A stretch of 64,000 nt of DNA from Pantoea sp. WMus005. GTDB taxonomy: Bacteria; Pseudomonadota; Gammaproteobacteria; Enterobacterales; Enterobacteriaceae. Below the pieces are notes generated by a model. That model was given only the letters and a program-made list of their open reading frames with translations. It was not told the origin of the DNA and did no database searches. Positions 57,992 through 64,000 of this stretch are shown one piece after another (the stretch's first letter is position 1; every line of letters begins with the position of its first letter). The position numbers and the translations under genes are program-made. The stretch spans positions 310,001 through 374,000 of the forward strand of contig NZ_JACBXU010000001.1 of NCBI RefSeq assembly GCF_013415305.1. Direction: 5' to 3'.

Positions 57992-60900
57992 ATGGCAGAA
58001 CTCACGCAAGGCCGTGTAGACATCATCTCGCGCGAAAACGGCACTCTCATCTCGCAGTCCGTTGGTAGTTCGTCACAAACCATTAACCTCACCGAGCCCA
58101 GCGTTGTCCGCATCAGCGGCACTCGCGATATGGTGACGCAGTATGAGCGTCAGGGTAACGATCTGGTGCTGCAGATGCGTGACGGTCAAACTGTCCGCTA
58201 TCAAAAATTCTTCCTTGACGACGCCGAGGGTCAGCACAGCGAACTGGTGTTCGATGATGGCGTCAATCCACCGGAACATGCGCTCTTTCCCCAGACTGCA
58301 GAAGGGGCTGAACTCGCTTCCAGCTCGGTTACGCCAACCTATGAATCACTCGACAGTGTAGAGCCACTGCTGCTGGCGGATAACGCCAACACCTCAATGG
58401 GCGTCATCACCGCAGGCGGCCTGGGTGTGCTCGGCTTAGCCGGACTGGCGGTTGGCATTGGTGGCGGCGGCGGCGGCGGCGGCGGAGGAGGTAACGGCGG
58501 CGGCAACGCCGGTGGCACCGATCCGGGAACACCGGTCACTCCGGGGACGCCTGCCATTACCCTGAATGCTTTCGCTGGCGATAATGTACTGGATAATGCG
58601 GAAAAAACCACCGAACAGGTGCTGAGCGGCACGACCAGCAATGTCGAAGCCGGTCAGATTGTCACGGTTACGCTGGGCGGCCAGAGCTACAGCGGCAGCG
58701 TTGCCGGTGATGGCAGCTGGAGCATCACCGTGCCTGCGGATGCCTTGATAGCACTGGCTTCCGGCACCACCACGGCCACCGCAACCGTCACTAACCAGGC
58801 AGGCACCGCCGCCAGCGGCAACCTGACCTTTAATGTCGAGCCGCCCCTGACCGAGCCGGGTACGCCCGTTATCACCATCAATCAGTTTGCCGGTGATGAT
58901 GTCCTCAGCAATGCGGAAAAAAGCAGCGACCAGCTGCTGAGCGGTTCCACCAGCAACGTGGAACCGGGTCAGGTTGTCACCATCACGCTGGGCGATCAGA
59001 CCATCAGCGCAGTCGTGGATGCGCAGGGCAACTGGAGTGTCACGCTCTCGCCTGCGGCGCTGAATGCGCTCAATGCCGGTTCGCTTGCGATTTCTGCGGT
59101 CGTTACTAATCAGGCTGGCATCGAAGCCAGTGAAAACCGCGCGATCAGCGTCGATACGCCCGCTATTCCGGGCCCACCTGCGGTCACAGTGGATGCGTTT
59201 ACCGGTGACAACCAGCTAAGTAACGCGGAGAAAACCACCGATCAGACAGTGACCGGCAGCACCAGCAGTATCGAGCCGGGTCAGGTAGTGACGGTCACGC
59301 TGGGCGGACAGACGTACAGCGGCAGCGTAGACGCGCAGGGCAACTGGAGCGTGACGCTTCCCTCAGCGGCCCTGAGCGTCCTGGCGTCAGGTGAAACGAC
59401 ACTGACGGTTTCGGTCAGCAATGCGGCCGGTAACACCGTGACCGGCAGCCTGCCCATCAGCGTGGAAGCGCCGGTGACGCAACCTGGCGAACCGACCATC
59501 ACCATCAATGAATTTGCCGGGGATGACATCCTCAGCAATGACGAAAAAGGCACTGCTCAGACGCTTTCTGGCACCACCACCAACGTCGAAGCGGGCCAGA
59601 CGGTCACGATCACCTTCGGTGGCCAGACTTACGCTGGCATCGTGGATGGCAGTGGTAACTGGAGCGTGACTGTTCCGGCCGGTGCGCTGGGCAACCTGCC
59701 TGCGGGATCCAGCGCCATCAGTGCCACCGTCAGCAACGTCGATGGTGTGAGCGCAGGCGAAACACGGGATATCTCAGTTGAGACGCCGGTGACTGAGCCG
59801 GGCGTGCCAGCCCTGACCCTGAATGAATTTGCCAGCGATAACGACCTGAGCAACGCCGAGAAAGCGTCCGATCAGCCTGTCAGCGGCACGACCACCAACG
59901 TTGAAGCCGGACAGATCGTCACCGTGACCCTCGGTGGTCAGACCTACAGCGCCAGCGTGCAGGCTGACGGCAGCTGGAGCATCACCGTGCCATCCGCCGC
60001 GCTGAACGCACTGGCAGCTGGCACGACCACCCTGACCGCCTCGCTCAGCAATGCGGCGGGCGACACCGCGACAACCTCGCAGTCGATCACCGTCGAAGCC
60101 CCGGCGACGCAGCCGGGTGAAGCCACCCTAACCCTCAACGCGTTTGCCGGGGATGATATCCTCAGCAACAGCGAGAAAGCCAGCGACCAGCTACTGAGCG
60201 GCACCACCACCAATATCGCTGAGGGCCAGCAGGTCACTATCACCCTGAACGGGGAGATCTTTACCGCCACGGTTGGCGCGGAAGGCAACTGGAGCGTCCC
60301 GATCCCAGCCAGTTCGCTGGCGGCGCTGGCCGCCGGTAGCGCGACCCTGAACGCGACAGTTATCGATGCGTCTGGCGCACCCGTCAGTGAAACCCGTGAC
60401 TTCCTGGTGGCGTCAGCGGGCACTTCACCGAATGCCCCAACGTTAACCATCAATGCCTTCGCTGACGACAACATCCTGAGCAACGATGAGAAGCTGGAGG
60501 CGCAGGCGGTCTCCGGCAGCACCACCAACGTCGAAGCGGGCCAGATTGTGACCGTTACGCTGGGCGGAGAGAGTTACAGCGGCACGGTCAATCCTGACGG
60601 CAGCTGGAACATCGCGATTCCAGCCGATGCACTGAGCGCGCTGGCCGCAGGATCTGCCTCGCTGGTAGTGACGGTCAGCAACGCAGCGGGCACCAGCGTC
60701 AGCGACACGCTGCAGATCACCGTCGAGCCACTGGTGACTGAGCCGGGCCAGCCCACCATCACCATTAATCAGTTTGCCGGTGATGACGTTCTGAGCAACG
60801 ATGAGAAAACCAGCGACCAGCTGCTGAGTGGCAGCTCCACCAACGTCGAGGCCGGTCAGCTCGTCACAGTCACGCTGGGGGACCAGACTTACAGCGCCAC

Positions 60901-63900
60901 GGTTGGCGCGGATGGCAGCTGGAGCCTGAACGTCCCAGCCAGCGCGCTGGCAGCACTGGCGGCGGGCAATGCGACTATCGCGGCCACGGTTTCCAGTCAG
61001 GCGGGCGTAACCGCCAGCGAAGATCGGGCGATTGTGGTGGATACCCCAGCGGAACCCGGTACACCCACAGTGGCTATCGCCCTGTTTGCCGGTGACGATC
61101 TGGTGGATAACAGTGAAAAAGCCCTGGATCAGACGCTCTCCGGCACCACCAGCAATGTGGAGGCGGGCCAGACGGTCACCATCACCCTGGGCGGTCAGAA
61201 CTACAGCGCCACGGTTAATCCTGACGGCAGCTGGAGCACGCCGATTTCGTCTGCGGCGCTCAGCGCACTGGCGGCGGGCAGTACCGCTATTGCGGTCAGC
61301 GTCACTACAGTAGCCGGTGCGTTAGCCACCGACACGCGCGATATCAACGTTGCTCCGGCGGCAGGTGAATCTGGCGTAGTCACTATCAGTGAACCGGTCA
61401 GCGTGGATGGTTTCCTCAACCAGCAGGAGCTGAGCAGTGATCTGATCCTCAGCGGTTCGGCGGTAGGCGTCAATCCCGGCCAGGCGGTGCAGCTTAATTT
61501 TAACGGCAATAATTACAGCGGGGTGGTGGGCAGCAATGGCTTCTGGAGCATCACCGTTCCGGCAGCCGCGCTCACCGGTATCACTGACGGTGTGAAACAG
61601 ATTTCAGTGACCGCCATCGACACCACGGGCGCGCTGCTGACCGACTCAGCCTCGCTGAACGTGGTCGCGTCTGCGCTGCCGCAAATCACGCTGAACGAGA
61701 GTGCGATCACCGGGGGTATTCTCAACCGGGCGGAGGCGGGCACCGACCTGCTGATGACCGGCAGCACCGGCAAAGCCGTGGAGGGCCAGCGGGTTGAGGT
61801 CGAACTCAACGGCAAAACCTACAGCACCACGGTCAATGCCGACGGCAGCTGGAGCCTGCCGCTGCCGGCCAGCGATCTCGCTTTACTGGCGCAGGGCGCT
61901 AACAGCCTGCTCATTACCGCAATTGACGAGGCGGGTAACCGCGCGGACCAGACGGTGAACTTCAGCGTCGACACGCTGCCACCGACGCTGATTGTGGCTG
62001 AGGTCGCAGGTGGCGATAGCATTCTCAACAGCAGTGAAGTGGCGGCGGGTGTGCCGGTCAGTGGTTCAGGTGCATTGCCGGGCGAGCGGGTTTCTGTTTC
62101 GCTGAACAACCAGAGTTACAGCGCCACCGTCGATGAGCAGGGCAACTGGACGATTGATCTGCCGCCAGCAGCACTGCAGGCCTTGTCTGATGGCAGCAGC
62201 TATGCGCTGACCGTCACGCTGACCGACGCCAGCGGGAATATCGCCACCCAGACGCAGACGCTGTTAGTCAACACGCAGCGCCCGGTTGCGGCCGTGACCG
62301 CACCGGGCGGTGATGGGGTTCTGACCAACAACGAACTGACTCAGCCGCTGCTGATCAGCGGCACCGGCACCACGGGCGACACTGTGACGGTAGAGTTAAA
62401 CGGCAAGCCTTATACCGCCATTGTTGATGAAAACGGAGAATGGGTTGCTTCCGTTCCGGTTGCCGATCTGGGCTCGCTGACCAATCAGACCTATCCGGTA
62501 ACGGTCACCGTGACCGATCCGGCCGGTAACAGCAGCACGCAGGATACGTCTTTGCAGGTTGCTATAGCCTTACCGGCTCTGACGCTGAACGATCTGAGCG
62601 ATGATGGTGCAATTAACAACAGCGATGCGCAGCAGCCGCTGACCGTCAGCGGCACTGGTGACGAAGGTGACATTATTCGCGTCACGCTGAATGGCGTGCC
62701 TTACAGCGCCGCGGTGGGGCCGGATGGCAACTGGAGCGTCAATATTCCTGCTTCTGATCTGGCGAATGTACCTAATGGCACCCAGACCGTAACGGTGGTG
62801 GCGACTGACGCCGATGGCAACACCACAGAGACCGTCAGTTCATTGATTTTCGCCACCACGCCGCCGCTGCTGGACGTCTCCCCGCCGGGCAGCGATGGTT
62901 ATATCAATATTGCGGAGCACACCCAGAATCTCATTCTCGACGGGCGCGGCGGTGCGCAGGGCGATAGCGTCACGGTGACGTTCAATAATGAAACCTACAC
63001 CGCCACCGTGGATACCAGCGGCGCGTGGAGCGTGACGGTGCCCGCCGCGATCGTCAGCCAGCTGGGCGACGCGATCTATCCGATCAACGTGGCGATCAGC
63101 GATGCGTATGGCAACACCACCTCGCAATTGACCAGCGTCACCGTGCTGGCGGCTACGCCACCCGCACTGACCATTAATCCGGTGACCTCCGACAACCAGG
63201 TCGACAGCGCGGAACAGCTCACCGACATTGTGGTCACCGGTAATGTCACCGGCGTACCGGCCGGTTCGCCGGTATTACTGACCCTTAACGGGCAGTCTTA
63301 CGACGGCGAGGTGCTGACGAACGGCAACTGGCGTGTGACGCTGCCCGCCGGATCGCTGGGTGGCGCAGGAAATAAAACCTTTACCGTGGCGATTACCGAC
63401 GCGGCGGGTAACCCGGCACTGCCTGCTGAAGGGCAGTTCAGCGTGGTTACCTCACCCGTACCCTCGCTGTCGGTTGCCCCGATCAGTGACGATAATGCAC
63501 TTAATGTGCTGGAGGCGCAGAGCGATCTCACCATGAGTGGCGGTTCTGCGAACCTGCCCGCTAACAGCCCGATTAGCGTGACGCTGGAACCCAACGGCAC
63601 TGCCTACACCACCACAACCGATGAAAACGGCAGCTGGACCCTGACCGTGCCCGCTGCCGACCTGGCGAACCTGCCCCAGGGCACCACCACGGTTACCGTC
63701 TCCTCGGGTGATGTGCAGATCAATCAGCCGCTGCTGGTGGCGACCACGCCGCTGGCCGATCCCCAAATCAACACGCCATTCACTGACGGCATACTCAACA
63801 CCGATGAAGCCAGCGTGGCGCAGACGCTGACCGGTACAGTTCTGCCTGGCCAGGCCGTCAGTGTGACCCTGGGCGGCACCAGTTATCCGGCTACGGTCGA

Positions 63901-64000
63901 CGCTAATGGTCAATGGAGTGTCACGCTGCCACCGGCTGCACTCCAGACGCTGGCGCAGGGCAGTAATCCGATGACGGTGACGGTGAGCGACACGGCGGGT
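57992..64000 (+). CDS. Giant BapA-like biofilm adhesin (5' part, open at window edge)
   Basis: The frame runs 2003 codons from ATG 57992 (AGAGG ribosome site) to the window end without a stop. Residues 1 to about 130 (MAELTQGRVDIISRENGTLI..., VLQMRDGQTVRYQKFF) resemble the BapA prefix domain. Next come a hydrophobic stretch (136-156), an 11-residue Gly run (157-167) and a Gly/Asn/Pro linker, then 17 full and one partial Ig-like repeats of about 100 aa from residue 187. No N-terminal Sec signal and no cysteine are present, both usual for adhesins secreted by type 1 systems through a C-terminal signal. Partner transporter genes would be expected beyond the edge. The role (surface adhesion, biofilm) is inferred from the family. 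It is probably named bapA-like. Confidence 0.92.
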   Translation, partial: MAELTQGRVDIISRENGTLISQSVGSSSQTINLTEPSVVRISGTRDMVTQYERQGNDLVLQMRDGQTVRYQKFFLDDAEGQHSELVFDDGVNPPEHALFPQTAEGAELASSSVTPTYESLDSVEPLLLADNANTSMGVITAGGLGVLGLAGLAVGIGGGGGGGGGGGNGGGNAGGTDPGTPVTPGTPAITLNAFAGDNVLDNAEKTTEQVLSGTTSNVEAGQIVTVTLGGQSYSGSVAGDGSWSITVPADALIALASGTTTATATVTNQAGTAASGNLTFNVEPPLTEPGTPVITINQFAGDDVLSNAEKSSDQLLSGSTSNVEPGQVVTITLGDQTISAVVDAQGNWSVTLSPAALNALNAGSLAISAVVTNQAGIEASENRAISVDTPAIPGPPAVTVDAFTGDNQLSNAEKTTDQTVTGSTSSIEPGQVVTVTLGGQTYSGSVDAQGNWSVTLPSAALSVLASGETTLTVSVSNAAGNTVTGSLPISVEAPVTQPGEPTITINEFAGDDILSNDEKGTAQTLSGTTTNVEAGQTVTITFGGQTYAGIVDGSGNWSVTVPAGALGNLPAGSSAISATVSNVDGVSAGETRDISVETPVTEPGVPALTLNEFASDNDLSNAEKASDQPVSGTTTNVEAGQIVTVTLGGQTYSASVQADGSWSITVPSAALNALAAGTTTLTASLSNAAGDTATTSQSITVEAPATQPGEATLTLNAFAGDDILSNSEKASDQLLSGTTTNIAEGQQVTITLNGEIFTATVGAEGNWSVPIPASSLAALAAGSATLNATVIDASGAPVSETRDFLVASAGTSPNAPTLTINAFADDNILSNDEKLEAQAVSGSTTNVEAGQIVTVTLGGESYSGTVNPDGSWNIAIPADALSALAAGSASLVVTVSNAAGTSVSDTLQITVEPLVTEPGQPTITINQFAGDDVLSNDEKTSDQLLSGSSTNVEAGQLVTVTLGDQTYSATVGADGSWSLNVPASALAALAAGNATIAATVSSQAGVTASEDRAIVVDTPAEPGTPTVAIALFAGDDLVDNSEKALDQTLSGTTSNVEAGQTVTITLGGQNYSATVNPDGSWSTPISSAALSALAAGSTAIAVSVTTVAGALATDTRDINVAPAAGESGVVTISEPVSVDGFLNQQELSSDLILSGSAVGVNPGQAVQLNFNGNNYSGVVGSNGFWSITVPAAALTGITDGVKQISVTAIDTTGALLTDSASLNVVASALPQITLNESAITGGILNRAEAGTDLLMTGSTGKAVEGQRVEVELNGKTYSTTVNADGSWSLPLPASDLALLAQGANSLLITAIDEAGNRADQTVNFSVDTLPPTLIVAEVAGGDSILNSSEVAAGVPVSGSGALPGERVSVSLNNQSYSATVDEQGNWTIDLPPAALQALSDGSSYALTVTLTDASGNIATQTQTLLVNTQRPVAAVTAPGGDGVLTNNELTQPLLISGTGTTGDTVTVELNGKPYTAIVDENGEWVASVPVADLGSLTNQTYPVTVTVTDPAGNSSTQDTSLQVAIALPALTLNDLSDDGAINNSDAQQPLTVSGTGDEGDIIRVTLNGVPYSAAVGPDGNWSVNIPASDLANVPNGTQTVTVVATDADGNTTETVSSLIFATTPPLLDVSPPGSDGYINIAEHTQNLILDGRGGAQGDSVTVTFNNETYTATVDTSGAWSVTVPAAIVSQLGDAIYPINVAISDAYGNTTSQLTSVTVLAATPPALTINPVTSDNQVDSAEQLTDIVVTGNVTGVPAGSPVLLTLNGQSYDGEVLTNGNWRVTLPAGSLGGAGNKTFTVAITDAAGNPALPAEGQFSVVTSPVPSLSVAPISDDNALNVLEAQSDLTMSGGSANLPANSPISVTLEPNGTAYTTTTDENGSWTLTVPAADLANLPQGTTTVTVSSGDVQINQPLLVATTPLADPQINTPFTDGILNTDEASVAQTLTGTVLPGQAVSVTLGGTSYPATVDANGQWSVTLPPAALQTLAQGSNPMTVTVSDTAG
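58463..58483 (+). repeat. (GGC)7 triplet run coding for poly-Gly
   Basis: Seven GGC codons in a row within an 11-Gly run (residues 157-167) at the join between the prefix domain and the repeats. Slippage here would change linker length in whole codons without breaking the frame. Confidence 0.85.
58550..64000 (+). repeat. Array of Ig-like repeats in the adhesin (17 full, 1 partial)
   Basis: Repeats begin at 58550, 58865, 59177, 59492, 59807, 60122, 60437, 60752, 61064, 61376, 61679, 61982, 62282, 62573, 62864, 63161, 63461 and 63761. R1-R9 are 104-105 aa and share FAGDD-x-LSN-x-EK, SGTT-x-NVE-x-GQ and VTLGGQ-Y-S; R10-R17 are 97-101 aa and more divergent. Every repeat keeps a G-x-W just before its middle strand (DGSWS, QGNWS, NGFWS and similar) and a D-x-x-[LIV]-x-[NS]-x-x-[ED] motif near its start. 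Confidence 0.95.

Noticed and set aside
58339..63913. Many 60-190-codon ORFs antisense to the adhesin repeats
   Set aside because: They recur at the repeat period with the same Val/Ala/Ser-rich sequence, so they mirror the repeat structure of the plus-strand gene rather than being separate genes.

Overview
The window is 64 kb of an Enterobacterales chromosome. Nearly every protein is a close relative of an Escherichia coli protein, and the gene blocks follow the E. coli order accD-folC-dedD-cvpA-purF-ubiX-his transport, pta-ackA-yfbV-yfbU-yfbT-yfbR-alaA-lrhA-nuoA-N, and rcsD-rcsB-rcsC. Several E. coli genes are missing (argT, folX, yfcG, yfcE, yfcC, yfbS, the ato and glp blocks), and a giant BapA-type adhesin and an MFS gene sit beside rcsD, where E. 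coli has ompC. This compact layout suggests Erwiniaceae (Pantoea/Erwinia-like). That assignment is inferred from synteny and protein similarity recalled from memory, not from a database search. No tRNA, rRNA, CRISPR array, prophage or insertion sequence was seen.

Layout. 0-9.5 kb, rightward: acetyl-CoA carboxylase beta (accD), folate polyglutamylation (folC), SPOR-domain division protein (dedD), the PurR-controlled cvpA-purF unit, ubiX, and a basic amino-acid ABC importer (hisJ-hisQMP) behind a sigma-54/NtrC-type promoter. 9.5-12 kb: yfcH, yfcF, yfcD. 12-15.4 kb, leftward: acetate switch ackA-pta. 15.7-21.3 kb: yfbV, yfbU, yfbT, yfbR, alanine transaminase alaA and the LysR regulator lrhA with a very long leader. 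22-37.1 kb: the complete 13-gene complex I operon nuoA-N with fused nuoCD. 37-41.5 kb: elaA, opgD, elaB, yfaY. 41.6-46.6 kb, leftward: class Ia ribonucleotide reductase (nrdA-nrdB) with its ferredoxin yfaE, then ubiG. 46.8-49.5 kb: gyrA. 49.9-57.3 kb: the whole Rcs envelope-stress phosphorelay (rcsC convergent with rcsD-rcsB) and an MFS transporter. 58 kb to the edge: a huge, cysteine-free, repeat-built adhesin still open at the window end.

How the genes work together. Most of the window is central metabolism: respiratory NADH oxidation (nuo) and ubiquinone synthesis (ubiX, ubiG), overflow acetate (pta-ackA), purine and deoxynucleotide supply (purF, nrdAB, yfbR), lipid and folate entry steps (accD, folC). 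The right end is about the cell surface: Rcs sensing next to a likely type-1-secreted biofilm adhesin; opgD (osmoregulated periplasmic glucans) and lrhA (a motility/surface regulator) also fit this theme.

Least explained items: a 70-nt near-perfect inverted repeat in the gyrA-rcsC gap; a hairpin hiding the ribosome-binding site of a 19-codon ORF in the adhesin leader; a 44-codon ORF with a signal-peptide-like start and a CxxCxxC motif between nuoL and nuoM; a perfect 22-bp palindrome in the nuo leader; and the two-class, higher-order repeat structure of the adhesin.
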